NCBI GenBank assembly: GCA_002786855.1
Contig: PCUU01000015.1
Span: 1-64,000 of the forward strand
Length of the DNA stretch: 64,000 nucleotides
Direction: 5' to 3'
DNA from: Cytophagales bacterium CG12_big_fil_rev_8_21_14_0_65_40_12
Lineage (GTDB): Bacteria > Bacteroidota > Bacteroidia > Cytophagales > Cyclobacteriaceae
How positions within the stretch are numbered: position 1 is the stretch's first letter; each line of letters starts with the position of its first letter. Below are positions 52,037-60,995 of the stretch, piece by piece. Made by a program: the position numbers and the translations under genes. The notes beneath the pieces were generated by a model. It was not told where the DNA came from, ran no database searches, and was given only the letters and a program-made list of their open reading frames with translations.

Positions 52037-52588
52037 TTACTTTTTTCTTGGTTCCCATTTGACTTCCTCAATATTAAGCTCTTTGGCCATTTTTCTACCA
52101 AGGATAAAAAAGTAATCAGAAAGCCTATTCAAGTATTGTATTACGATTGGAGCAACTGGAGATTTTTCACTTAAGGCAATGCAAGTTCGCTCGGCCCTTC
52201 TGCAGACGGTGCGGGCAATATGTGCATAAGAGATTGATGGATGACCTCCGGGAAGAATGAAGTTTTTCAATGGGGCAAGGTCGGCATCCATAGTATCCAT
52301 TTCGTGCTCTAAGCGTAAGATGTCCGAATCGAAAAGATCGGGCTTAACAATGTTATCCTTTCCAGGTTCCGTGGCCAGTTCAGCCCCAAGCGTAAATAAT
52401 CGATCTTGAATTTCTTTGAGGATATCCTTTCGATTTTCATTTACAGGTTGATCTCTCAAGAGACCAAGAAAGGAATTGAGTTCATCCACAGTTCCGTAGG
52501 CATCAATGCGCAAGTGCGCCTTTGAAACACGAGCACCACCTAGTAATGAGGTGGTGCCTGAATCTCCTGTTTTTGTATAAATCTTCAC
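52037..52588 (-). CDS. cob(I)yrinic acid a,c-diamide adenosyltransferase, PduO type
   Basis: A 183-residue ATP:cob(I)alamin adenosyltransferase of the PduO family. N-terminal MKIYTKTGDSGTTSLLGGAR (ATP-binding), RIDAYGTVDELNSFLG, and the C-terminal ARTVCRRAERT plus LNRLSDYFFILGR. It makes adenosylcobalamin for B12-dependent enzymes. It lies 7 bp downstream of the ABC ATPase gene on the same strand. Confidence 0.94.
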   Translation of the reverse strand: MKIYTKTGDSGTTSLLGGARVSKAHLRIDAYGTVDELNSFLGLLRDQPVNENRKDILKEIQDRLFTLGAELATEPGKDNIVKPDLFDSDILRLEHEMDTMDADLAPLKNFILPGGHPSISYAHIARTVCRRAERTCIALSEKSPVAPIVIQYLNRLSDYFFILGRKMAKELNIEEVKWEPRKK

Positions 52589-52595
52589 GATCGAA

Positions 52596-53351
52596 TTAAT
52601 GTGCTTCTGCTTCTGCTTTTGCAGCTGCCTCGGCAGCCTGTTTCATCGGATTGCCTCTCGTAGGGTTTGGGTTGATACTGTCAGTTTCTATCAAGCCATC
52701 TCGCATACGTACAATTCTGTGGGTATAATGCGCGATATCATCCTCATGGGTTACCATGATGATTGTGTTTCCTTTATCGTGAAGATTGGCGAACAAGTCC
52801 ATGATGTCATAAGAAGTTTTTGAATCAAGGTTACCAGTTGGCTCATCCGCCAGAATAATAGAAGGGTTATTTACTAAAGCCCTTGCAATGGCAACTCTCT
52901 GACGTTGTCCCCCAGAAAGTTCGTTTGGTTTGTGATGTGCCCTATCTGCAAGGCCTACGCCAGCCAAAGCAGCCATGGCCCTTTCGTCTCTTTCTGATTT
53001 GCTGTAGCCTGCATAAATCAATGGCAAAGCAACATTCTCTAATGAAGTTGCTCTTGGCAAAAGGTTGAAAGTTTGGAAAACGAAGCCAATTTCTTTATTT
53101 CTGATTTCTGCCAGTTCGTTTTCAGTCATATCACTTACGTCATGGCCATTCAGTACATAAGTACCCCCAGAAGGTGTGTCAAGACATCCGATCATGTTCA
53201 TTAAGGTAGATTTACCAGAACCAGAGGGTCCCATGAAAGAAACGTATTCTCCTTGTTTGATTTCGATGGTAACTGATTTGAGAGCGCGAATGGTTTCGCT
53301 CCCCATTTGGTAAATTCTAGAAATGTTGTTGGTACTTATTACTGTCTTCAT
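52596..53351 (-). CDS. ABC transporter ATPase (LolD/MacB type)
   Basis: A 251-residue nucleotide-binding subunit: Walker [17 protein letters not shown]-loop [20 protein letters not shown], signature [16 protein letters not shown], Walker [15 protein letters not shown]-loop [11 protein letters not shown]. It belongs to the LolD/MacB cluster, whose permeases have MacB_PCD-FtsX domains; no permease gene is adjacent, and the lone permease at 40840 is a plausible partner. The Ala/Glu-rich tail ([16 protein letters not shown]) is unusual. Confidence 0.93.
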   Translation of the reverse strand: MKTVISTNNISRIYQMGSETIRALKSVTIEIKQGEYVSFMGPSGSGKSTLMNMIGCLDTPSGGTYVLNGHDVSDMTENELAEIRNKEIGFVFQTFNLLPRATSLENVALPLIYAGYSKSERDERAMAALAGVGLADRAHHKPNELSGGQRQRVAIARALVNNPSIILADEPTGNLDSKTSYDIMDLFANLHDKGNTIIMVTHEDDIAHYTHRIVRMRDGLIETDSINPNPTRGNPMKQAAEAAAKAEAEAH

Positions 53352-53534
53352 AGTCGTATGACGGATGTATGTTCAATAAAGTTTAAATCAAGACAAAAAA
53401 AATCGCTAAAGGTTTAATAGAGCGTCTTTCTAATCTAAGCTATGACTGCAAAACAAGGCATTATGTTGCGGTTGACAATTTTTATTCCTTAAACGGATTT
53501 TCGAACGGATTGAAGGCCGTTAACGCGAATCCGC

Positions 53535-56114
53535 TTAGTTGTTTAAGTTGAGTGCCTCTCGCTGCCGCTTTTCTATTCTTTCCTCAAAGTTTGATCGAAT
53601 TCTCTCATAATCTGCTTGGTTCGCGAATTTTGAGAGCTCTTCGAGAGCGGAAATACCGATCATGGAAAGCCCGCTTTCTACAGTTTCATAAATATACGCC
53701 TCGTAAAGTAAAACGCTGTTAGGGTTTACTTCGATTGCCTTTTGTAAGATTTCATAAAGTTGCTCTGCGCTTAATTGCAATGCTCTAAGCTCGTTAACTG
53801 CCCTTAAAGTGATGGCGACATCAAACGCATTTTGACTTGCAATCTCTAAGAAGAATTTTTCTTTTTCTTCCTTCGAAAGACCTGAACTTCTTTTTTCATA
53901 ATCTGCCCATTGCTGGGTCAATTGCTCGGCTGGCTGATCAATGGCCTGACTAAGAAAGGCTGTATAAGTATCTCTGATCAATGCTTTATCGAAGTTATAG
54001 CTTTCTGCTTGCGCCAAAAGTGCTATAGATTGGCTGAATGCCATCTGATGATAAGCCCAAATCGACTTGATATAGCTGTATAGTCCCGCCTTTCGCTGGT
54101 CGTACGCCATTAGCTCGTCCATTACAGCAAAGGCCGTATTTACGCTACCAAAGTTGTATAGCTGAATGGCTTTGGCTAGCAGTAAATAATCTTTGATGGT
54201 GATATTTCTTTCGCATAACAAATAATAGTCAATGGCATTGAGTAGGTCCTTGTTGGTTTGTGCAGGCCCAATAGCGGCATTGAACAGGTAATAAAGTTCT
54301 TCAAGCACTAGCACCGAATCAGTAGCCAAATCAATTTTGATGTTGGAAGAAGTTGCTGTGTGATTTGCCAATGCCTGTCGATTGATTTTTATGCTGAGGT
54401 CATCGAAGTCTTCAGTGCCTTTCAATGCTGAATCAATGGCCAGGCTTTCGGAGAAGGAAAGGTCTAAGGCGAGGAAATTACCAACAATAATTTCGGAAGG
54501 CGCTCTTTCATAGGCATTTCTCATCAAATACAAGGTAGTATCAAGATGCCCAAACTCATAATGAGCAATAGCAAGGCTGTTCATCACTTTTAGGTCGCTG
54601 AAAGAAGGATCCATTTCTTTCAAAGTGAGTAACTTGTTGAACAGTTGGCCATTGTCTGAATAGTACTGCGCAAGGGCCATGGCGGGCTTAAAGTCCGTAG
54701 CCCTTAAACTGGCATCATTGAGTCTTTTAATGACCTGAGCGGTGTTGCCAACCGTTTTTTCTAGCATGCTTAAGCTATAATTGGCCTTTACACTAGCATA
54801 GTCAAAGAAAATGGCTTGTCGATAATACTGACTGGCGAGCAGTTCATTTTGTTGCTTTTCAGCCAAGGCGCCAAGGGCATTGTATTGGCCAGCTTTTAAT
54901 TGATAGTAGGGTTTGAATTCCAAGAAGTAAATCGCGCCAACCATAAAGAACACAGTGGCAATCCTCGCGGTCAGTAGTGGCGCTTTTTCTCCCTTAAAAA
55001 ATGATGGCCAGGCGACTTCATTCAATAGCAAATCAGGGGTGAAATTCATAAAGGCATAAATGTAGTACACCGATGCAAAGGCGAAATGTGGAATGACTAT
55101 GGCCATCTTAATGGCAGCGATCAGTGAGTCGTTTGCTGTAATTTCTGCATAATAAATGATGGCTAAAGTGAGCGCTGCCAAAACTGGATAAAGCAGATTT
55201 CTGATCAGTGCTAATGGAATATTTGATTGAACCACTTCCAGTTTCGTTTTCATCACGTAATAACCAGATAACACCGAAACCAAAAGTAAAGTATAAGGAT
55301 CGATCAGGATCAGATCAATGGATAACCTTCCTGTTAGGTCTAAGAATAAAAGAATCAGAAGGAGAACGTAAATTCCACCGATGATCAAAAAATGGATGAG
55401 GGCATTTTTCCCAGAAGGCGCATTTTGCGTAGCAATCTTGAACAAGTAAAAGCAATTATCCCCTGCAACAAAAAACACAAATAGGCCAGCTAAAATAATA
55501 GGAGCTAAAAGGCCATAAGAGGGTATTATAAATACGGCCGACTCGCCATTGGAAATAAAAAAGACAAGCAGCCAAAAACCCAATAAAATCAAACCAATTG
55601 CCATCAACCTAGTGGTGAAGCTCGCTTCAGACTTAAAGCTTTGAAAATAGTAGGTGCTGATCAAAATGAGGCCAATAAAAGTGTAGGCCAGGTATTCGTT
55701 CATCAATCCCAATTGATCTAAACCCAAGTTAATCGATACAAAAACCAAGATACCCGCGCAGACCATGTACCAAAAGCGTTCGAGGTAGGTAATCGTCAAA
55801 CTGATGACTAATAAACAGATACTGACCAGAGTAAAGAGTAAATATTGAGGAATCTCTAAAAAGCGATAGCGGCCTGTTTTATAGCTTTGCCAATTGATGA
55901 TTTGATCTAAAGAAAAGCCCATTGGCTTACCATCGATAGTGAAGTATTCCTTAAAAAGAGGAGATTTTATATAAGTAACATCGGTGAGCCAAGGCAGTGC
56001 CTCATTGTTGCCTGCAAAGTAAGTATAGCCCACCAAAACCAAACTGATGCCCGCTAAAGCCCAGCAGATTTTGCTTAATGCATTAAAAAGGGATTGCTGT
56101 TCGAATTTTTCCAA
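53535..56114 (-). CDS. large membrane protein with TPR C-terminus
   Basis: An 859-residue protein. The N-terminal ~420 residues hold about 11 hydrophobic segments, starting CWALAGISLVLVGYTYF. The soluble C-terminal half is helical and TPR-like (LGALAEKQQNELLASQYYRQ, DTTLYLMRNAYERAPSEIIV, LYEILQKAIEVNPNSVLLYE). No catalytic motif is seen. A similar architecture occurs in Bacteroidota envelope proteins of unknown role. It lies 5 bp downstream of gatC and probably belongs to that transcript. Confidence 0.75.
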   Translation of the reverse strand: MEKFEQQSLFNALSKICWALAGISLVLVGYTYFAGNNEALPWLTDVTYIKSPLFKEYFTIDGKPMGFSLDQIINWQSYKTGRYRFLEIPQYLLFTLVSICLLVISLTITYLERFWYMVCAGILVFVSINLGLDQLGLMNEYLAYTFIGLILISTYYFQSFKSEASFTTRLMAIGLILLGFWLLVFFISNGESAVFIIPSYGLLAPIILAGLFVFFVAGDNCFYLFKIATQNAPSGKNALIHFLIIGGIYVLLLILLFLDLTGRLSIDLILIDPYTLLLVSVLSGYYVMKTKLEVVQSNIPLALIRNLLYPVLAALTLAIIYYAEITANDSLIAAIKMAIVIPHFAFASVYYIYAFMNFTPDLLLNEVAWPSFFKGEKAPLLTARIATVFFMVGAIYFLEFKPYYQLKAGQYNALGALAEKQQNELLASQYYRQAIFFDYASVKANYSLSMLEKTVGNTAQVIKRLNDASLRATDFKPAMALAQYYSDNGQLFNKLLTLKEMDPSFSDLKVMNSLAIAHYEFGHLDTTLYLMRNAYERAPSEIIVGNFLALDLSFSESLAIDSALKGTEDFDDLSIKINRQALANHTATSSNIKIDLATDSVLVLEELYYLFNAAIGPAQTNKDLLNAIDYYLLCERNITIKDYLLLAKAIQLYNFGSVNTAFAVMDELMAYDQRKAGLYSYIKSIWAYHQMAFSQSIALLAQAESYNFDKALIRDTYTAFLSQAIDQPAEQLTQQWADYEKRSSGLSKEEKEKFFLEIASQNAFDVAITLRAVNELRALQLSAEQLYEILQKAIEVNPNSVLLYEAYIYETVESGLSMIGISALEELSKFANQADYERIRSNFEERIEKRQREALNLNN

Positions 56115-56119
56115 GGGTG

Positions 56120-56407
56120 CTATTTTAACACTTTTGGTACTTTGAAATACTGATCATCTTTTGCCGGTGCATTTTTAAGTGCGTCTGCTTGGCTAATCTT
56201 ATTTTCCGCAACATCAGGTCTAAAGACATTTACTTCTTGGGTCATATGAGTGAGCGGTGTCACGCCTTCAGTATCTAACTCATTCAGCTTTTCTACCCAA
56301 GACAGAATATCACTCATGTCCTGTAACAATTTAGTCTCTTCCTCTGGCTTAATATTTAAGCGCGACAAATGAGCCATTTTTTCCAACGTTGATTTATCTA
56401 CCTGCAT
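56120..56407 (-). CDS. gatC: Asp-tRNA(Asn)/Glu-tRNA(Gln) amidotransferase subunit C
   Basis: A 95-residue GatC, the small subunit that stabilises GatA-GatB in the transamidation of Glu-tRNA(Gln). Family pattern: KSTLEKMAHLSRLNIKPEEE, DMSDILSWVEKLNELDTEGV, PLTHMTQEVNVFRPD and KDDQYFKVPKVL. Its start overlaps the end of the acyltransferase gene by 14 bp. gatA and gatB are not in this window, which is common. Confidence 0.95.
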   Translation of the reverse strand: MQVDKSTLEKMAHLSRLNIKPEEETKLLQDMSDILSWVEKLNELDTEGVTPLTHMTQEVNVFRPDVAENKISQADALKNAPAKDDQYFKVPKVLK

Positions 56408-57134
56408 TGTGCCTTTTATTTAACTCGGTTTGTATCACTAAACTGGTTGCCTCTTTAAGTTGGTCGACTGCGGCATCGTCATTGCCCATTGGCCAAATCG
56501 GTTCGTGAATTTTTACTGAAATCAGCCCAGGTCTAACCACTAATGGACGGTGGTCTGGTAAAATTAGATGATTGTTGTGAATAGTGACAGGCACTACAGG
56601 GATTTGTTCTTCAACCGCTATGCGGAAGCTGCCTTCCTTGAACCTTGCCATTTGCGGAGGATGCTTGGCATAAATCCCGCCTTCTGGAAAAAAAGCCATA
56701 CTGAAACCGTTTTGAATGGCCGCCTTGGCTTGCACCCAACTGGCATGTCGACCTCGCAAACTTTCGCGGTCTACCAATACATGCAGTTTGCTGTACATAT
56801 AACCCCATAATGGAATTTTTTTCAATGAGCTTTTACCAATGAACTTAAAGTTGTGGTTGATCAAACCCATGGTTGGGATGTCCAGGTATGAGAAGTGGTT
56901 GGCGCAAAAAATATAGCGCTGTTGCTTATCTAAAGGCGTTTCATACACCGTTTTCGATCGGTGTAAAAACAAAAAGAAAATCAACACCCTAGCCCAAACA
57001 TGATTAAGAAAACCAGCAGTCTTCTCGAAAGGCTTCACGAAAATTGCCAAAAGAAAGAAGGGCAACAGCAGAATGAAAACCAATGCAAAAACAAACAGTC
57101 CGTAAAAAGTATAAATTTTTAAAAGTGTTTTCAT
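56394..57134 (-). CDS. 1-acyl-sn-glycerol-3-phosphate acyltransferase family
   Basis: A 246-residue PlsC-family protein. The catalytic NHFSYLD (H80-x4-D85) and the substrate motif FFPEGGIYAKHPP near residue 147 are intact. Two N-terminal hydrophobic segments (TFYGLFVFALVFILLLPFFL) anchor it in the inner membrane. Probably acylates lysophosphatidic acid in phospholipid synthesis. It overlaps the gatC gene downstream by 14 bp. Confidence 0.92.
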   Translation of the reverse strand: MKTLLKIYTFYGLFVFALVFILLLPFFLLAIFVKPFEKTAGFLNHVWARVLIFFLFLHRSKTVYETPLDKQQRYIFCANHFSYLDIPTMGLINHNFKFIGKSSLKKIPLWGYMYSKLHVLVDRESLRGRHASWVQAKAAIQNGFSMAFFPEGGIYAKHPPQMARFKEGSFRIAVEEQIPVVPVTIHNNHLILPDHRPLVVRPGLISVKIHEPIWPMGNDDAAVDQLKEATSLVIQTELNKRHNAGR

Positions 57135-57196
57135 GTGGCTAGCCGCGAAGATAATGGAATTTGATGGGAGGGGAGAAGATTAAGTTGTTGATTCTG

Positions 57197-57311
57197 CTAA
57201 TCCCCAAACCACAACTCCTTGGCTTTCCACATCGCAGGATTGCGATTGGCCTTTTTCCAAATTACAGAAAGGATAGTCCGCTGAGTATTGTTTATAAGGT
57301 TTATTGAATCA
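57197..57311 (-). pseudogene. displaced copy of the lysR 3' end
   Basis: The end of a LysR-type gene with its own stop (TAG at 57197-57199) but no start. The last 83 bp (57201-57283) match 58473-58555 with four differences. Upstream, a more diverged match continues in the same frame (SINLINNTQRTILS against FIELKNIPQRTTLS). Over the final ~28 codons I count three synonymous and two non-synonymous changes. It follows the Fic gene on the same strand. Confidence 0.88.
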
Positions 57312-57333
57312 AAGACCACGAAAAGTTCATTTC

Positions 57334-58392
57334 TTAAAAGTAGGTTTTCACCGCGAATTCAAACTGATTAATAAAGATGTCCTTGAAACTTGAAATGTTG
57401 TTTTGCTCGTAAAATACTAACATTGCTTTCTTATATTCTATAGAATCGACAGTACGAAAAGACAATGGACAATAGCCTTCGTTCATTAAAATTGCATTGC
57501 TTACTATCCGAGCGGTTCTTTTGTTTCCGTCCATAAAAGGTTGGATATAGGATATCAATACTAGCACCAGCAGCGCTTTTTCTAATGCATTTTCTTTACT
57601 GTTGATAAGATTGCAGGTATTTTCAAGTGCTTCGATAATTTGAAATTCGTTATCAAGAGGTCTATAATTTGTTCCTGAAATACCCACACGCCTTTTTCTT
57701 ATGTTGCGCTCAACACCTAGCTCTTTGATAAGAATGCTATGGATATTCTCAATTTTGGCAATGGACAAAGGGTGCAGATAATCTGGATTCTCGATTATAA
57801 AATCCAAGGCATCTTTATGATTTAAGAGCATTGAGGCCTCTTCTTTTGTTTTACCCGCTGCAGTTTCTTTTTCTTTCAACAACCTTTCAGTTTCAAGAAG
57901 AGAGTAAGTGTTTCCTTCAATCTGCGATGACTTCCAACTCAAATCTATAGCCAAACGTTCTAATTCGTTCTTTATCTCAATTGGTGTTAGTTGGGTTATG
58001 TTAGATTTATATTCTGTATGAAGCGCTTCAAGCCTATCCGACTCATTTTTCGTGAAAACACTTGTTTCATTGAGTACTTCAGAAATCATCTGAAAATTGA
58101 ACTGCTCATTGATCACCCGTTCGTCTATCTCCTTTTTAAAATAGACTTCAATGTCAATAGGTTGAATTAGCTGGAATACCGGGGAGATTAAATAACGGGT
58201 AGTCTTACCCTTGCCTTGAGTTCTTAGGTAATTTTCTGATACCAGCTTGGTTAAAACTCGCTTAAGCGTGGCATAACTGAGGTCATCCGAGAAGCGATCA
58301 TGGACCTCTTTTGATGAACACTGGGAATTACTTTTTATGAAATCAAGGATTTCGTTTTCTCTTTGAGTTAGCATATGGATTTTAAAGCTCAA
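57334..58392 (-). CDS. Fic family protein with N-terminal winged helix
   Basis: A 352-residue protein. Residues ~8-70 form a winged-helix HTH (LTQRENEILDFIKSNSQCSS). An inhibitory-helix motif of the class II type, SSQIEGN, is at 155-161. The Fic motif at 284-292 is QPFMDGNKR, so the catalytic His of HPFxxGN(G/K)R is replaced by Gln284, while the phosphate-binding D-G-N-K-R is kept. AMPylation activity is therefore doubtful; it may act as a regulator or use another chemistry. The gene lies between two copies of the lysR 3' end, on the same strand, like an inserted cargo gene. Confidence 0.9.
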   Translation of the reverse strand: MSFKIHMLTQRENEILDFIKSNSQCSSKEVHDRFSDDLSYATLKRVLTKLVSENYLRTQGKGKTTRYLISPVFQLIQPIDIEVYFKKEIDERVINEQFNFQMISEVLNETSVFTKNESDRLEALHTEYKSNITQLTPIEIKNELERLAIDLSWKSSQIEGNTYSLLETERLLKEKETAAGKTKEEASMLLNHKDALDFIIENPDYLHPLSIAKIENIHSILIKELGVERNIRKRRVGISGTNYRPLDNEFQIIEALENTCNLINSKENALEKALLVLVLISYIQPFMDGNKRTARIVSNAILMNEGYCPLSFRTVDSIEYKKAMLVFYEQNNISSFKDIFINQFEFAVKTYF

Positions 58393-58468
58393 AAATGTAG
58401 TGTTTATAGCTCACTTTTCCTACTTATTGAGCTTGAATTTGAATGTTGATGAGCTAGAAATGATTTGA

Positions 58469-59356
58469 TCACTCCCCAAACCACAACTCCTTAGCTTTCC
58501 ACATTGCAGGATTGCGATTGGCCTTTTTCCAAATTACGGAAAGGGTAGTCCGCTGCGGAATATTTTTAAGCTCAATAAACTTTACATCCAAGTCGAAGCC
58601 ATATTGTAAAGCACTTGGAATAATGGCCACCCCCAGACCTCTTTCTACCAGTTTAAAAATGGTAGGCGCATGAACTGATTTATGTGAAACATTCGGGTTA
58701 AAGCCTTTGTCTTCGCAAATGCTCATGATCATATCATAATAGAGCGGGCTGTAATCGCTCGAAAAAAGGATAAAATGCTCTTTTGCCAACTGCTCCACTC
58801 CTTTAAAGTTTTGTTCGTTTAGAACATGGTCTTTGGGCAGTACTATCGAAAAAGTATCTTCCAATACAGCCTGCATATGAAATCCAGCAGGTACCCTCGC
58901 CAATCGCACAAAACCAAAATCCAATTCACCCTTTTCCATTTTCTCTACTTGGCTGCCATTCGACATTTCTTCCAGGCTCACTTTAGTTTCTGGAAAGTAT
59001 GCATTCATTTTAACCATCAATTCTGGAATGACTTGCTGCATGGCCGAACCAATAAAGCCAATTTTGATTTCGCCTTGTGCACCTGCATGGATACGTTGAA
59101 GCTCTAATTTGGTCCTGTCTAAATGGTTGGTTAAAAAGCTCACTTCATGCTTTAAAAACTCACCAGCCGCGGTTAATTCTACTTTTCGTTTGGTGCGTTC
59201 AAAGAGCTTTACTTCCAATAGCGCTTCCATTTGTGTGATTTGCCTACTCAAACCAGGCTGCGATATAAAAAGCTTTTCAGCAGCCTTTCTATAGTTAAGC
59301 TCTTCGGCAACAGCCATAAAGTAAGTGAGGTGCCTTAATTCTAATTGATAACTCAT
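58469..59356 (-). CDS. LysR family regulator of the hut operon
   Basis: 295 residues from the ATG at 59356 (MSYQLELRHLTYFMAVAEEL). An upstream in-frame start at 59593 would run through the hutH start region and is rejected. N-terminal winged HTH (RKAAEKLFISQPGLSRQITQ, MEALLEVKLFERTKRKVELT) and a LysR_substrate effector domain (GEIKIGFIGSAMQQVIPEL, GVAIIPSALQY). It is divergent from hutH with 79 bp between the starts, which hold a dyad typical of a LysR box. It therefore probably controls histidine degradation in response to a pathway intermediate. Its 3' end is duplicated behind the Fic gene. Confidence 0.9.
   Translation of the reverse strand: MSYQLELRHLTYFMAVAEELNYRKAAEKLFISQPGLSRQITQMEALLEVKLFERTKRKVELTAAGEFLKHEVSFLTNHLDRTKLELQRIHAGAQGEIKIGFIGSAMQQVIPELMVKMNAYFPETKVSLEEMSNGSQVEKMEKGELDFGFVRLARVPAGFHMQAVLEDTFSIVLPKDHVLNEQNFKGVEQLAKEHFILFSSDYSPLYYDMIMSICEDKGFNPNVSHKSVHAPTIFKLVERGLGVAIIPSALQYGFDLDVKFIELKNIPQRTTLSVIWKKANRNPAMWKAKELWFGE
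58473..58555 (-). repeat. lysR 3'-end repeat, intact copy
   Basis: The 83 bp encoding the C-terminus of the functional LysR protein. Directly repeated at 57201-57283 with 79 of 83 positions identical. Confidence 0.9.
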
Positions 59357-59364
59357 AGTTATTG

Positions 59365-59392
59365 AATTATAACAAAAATGGTATTTATAATT
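59365..59392. promoter_or_regulatory. candidate LysR operator
   Basis: A perfect 8-bp inverted repeat AATTATAA (59365-59372) / TTATAATT (59385-59392) with a 12-bp spacer, containing the T-N11-A arrangement. It lies between the divergent lysR and hutH starts and overlaps the expected -33 region of hutH. Confidence 0.6.
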
Positions 59393-59407
59393 ATTAAAGC
59401 TAAGCCA

Positions 59408-59415
59408 TACTTTCG
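59408..59415 (+). promoter_or_regulatory. hutH -7 box
   Basis: TACTTTCG matches TAnnTTTG at all but one defined position and lies 20 bp before the hutH ATG. The -33 element is weak, as expected for an activator-dependent promoter. Confidence 0.4.
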
Positions 59416-59435
59416 TGAAGTAAAAACTATACTCA

Positions 59436-60995
59436 ATGGCAACTGGAATTTTTTTATTTGGCCAAGACCATTTAACAGCAGGACAAGCCCTAGCACTCTG
59501 CAAGGGCGAACTCAAAGGTGATTTGAGTGAAGCAACAAGACAGAAAGTCCGTGCAAGCCAGCAAGCGGTTGAAAATATTGTTGCCAAAGGCAAAGCCGTT
59601 TATGGCATCAATACGGGCTTTGGCCCTTTGTGTACCACACTTATTTCTGAAGAGAAAACGCGTTTGCTTCAGCTCAATATTCTTAAAAGCCATAGCGTAG
59701 GCGTTGGTGATCCTGTGCCAGATGACATTGCTAAATTGATGTTGATCCTTAAGATGCAATCCTTAGCTCAAGGCTATTCTGGTATTGCCGAAACTACGCT
59801 AGACCGCATCAATTGGCACATTCAAAATGATATTATTCCCGTTGTTCCTTCTCAGGGTTCTGTCGGTGCATCAGGAGATTTGGCACCACTTTCACATTTG
59901 TTTTTGCCTTTGATTGGCTTAGGTGAAGTGATGGTGTATGGCGAAAAGCATGAGGCTTCTGCCATTTTAAGTCAGTATGGATTAGCACCGTTGGAACTTG
60001 GCCCGAAAGAAGGTTTGGCACTCATCAATGGCACCCAATTTATTGCGGCTTATGCTGTAAAAGTGGTGGAGCGATTGCATTTATGTCTAAATCAAGCCGA
60101 TTTAGTGGCTGCGATGATGGTCGAAGCTTTATTAGGTTCTTCCAAGCCTTATCAACCAGAACTTCACGCTTTGAGACCTTTCAAAGGTAATCAGCATGTG
60201 GCGGAAAGAATGTCGGCACTTTTGGCCCATTCAGAAGTGATGGAGTCACACGCCAACTGCAATCGCGTTCAAGATCCGTATTCTTTACGCTGTATTCCCC
60301 AAGTGCATGGGGCATCTCGAACCGCTTGGCTACACCTCAAAGAATTGCTGGAAATTGAGTTGAACTCGGTGACGGATAATCCCGTGATTTTTGATGAAAA
60401 TCATACCATCAGTGGAGGCAATTTCCATGGGCAGCCTATGGCCATGGCCTTAGATTATGCATGTTTAGCCGCTTCGGAAATTGGAAATATTTCTGATAGA
60501 AGAATCTACTTTTCATTAGAAGGTGATGTAAGCAATGTGCCCAAATTATTAATGAAAGACACTGGAATCAATTCTGGTTTTATGATTCCGCAATACACCA
60601 CAGCGGCCTTGGCCAGTGAGAATAAAGGGCTTTGCTTTCCAGCAAGTGCCGATAGTATTCCCACTTCACTAGGACAAGAAGACCATGTGAGCATGGGATC
60701 AATTGGAGGGAGAAAGGCCCTAAGGGTGATTGAAAACGTAGAAAAGATTTTGGGGATTGAATTAATGTGTGCTGCTCAAGCATTAGATTTTCATCAACCC
60801 CTTAAATCAAATGAAATCATTGATGATTTACACACTCAAGTAAGAAAGGAAATTGACTTTGCCACGGAAGATCGAGTTTTCGCAATCGACATTGAAAAGG
60901 CAATCAACATTGTAAAGAGCGGCACTCTGATTGAGTGCTCAAAAAAGTATCAAGCATTAAAAACCCAACACGATGAATTATTCGAAGTTTACTGA
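59436..60995 (+). CDS. hutH: histidine ammonia-lyase
   Basis: A 519-residue HutH, converting L-histidine to urocanate and ammonia. The MIO prosthetic group forms from A145-S146-G147 in [17 protein letters not shown]. Further family motifs: [37 protein letters not shown] and QEDHVSMGS. It overlaps the start of hutU by 23 bp. First step of the hut pathway; regulated from the divergent LysR promoter region. Confidence 0.97.
   Translation: MATGIFLFGQDHLTAGQALALCKGELKGDLSEATRQKVRASQQAVENIVAKGKAVYGINTGFGPLCTTLISEEKTRLLQLNILKSHSVGVGDPVPDDIAKLMLILKMQSLAQGYSGIAETTLDRINWHIQNDIIPVVPSQGSVGASGDLAPLSHLFLPLIGLGEVMVYGEKHEASAILSQYGLAPLELGPKEGLALINGTQFIAAYAVKVVERLHLCLNQADLVAAMMVEALLGSSKPYQPELHALRPFKGNQHVAERMSALLAHSEVMESHANCNRVQDPYSLRCIPQVHGASRTAWLHLKELLEIELNSVTDNPVIFDENHTISGGNFHGQPMAMALDYACLAASEIGNISDRRIYFSLEGDVSNVPKLLMKDTGINSGFMIPQYTTAALASENKGLCFPASADSIPTSLGQEDHVSMGSIGGRKALRVIENVEKILGIELMCAAQALDFHQPLKSNEIIDDLHTQVRKEIDFATEDRVFAIDIEKAINIVKSGTLIECSKKYQALKTQHDELFEVY

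Noticed and set aside
59357-59593. N-terminal extension of the LysR protein
   Set aside because: It would be antisense to the start of hutH and is not LysR-like; HTH families of this type start close to the MSYQLELRHL segment.
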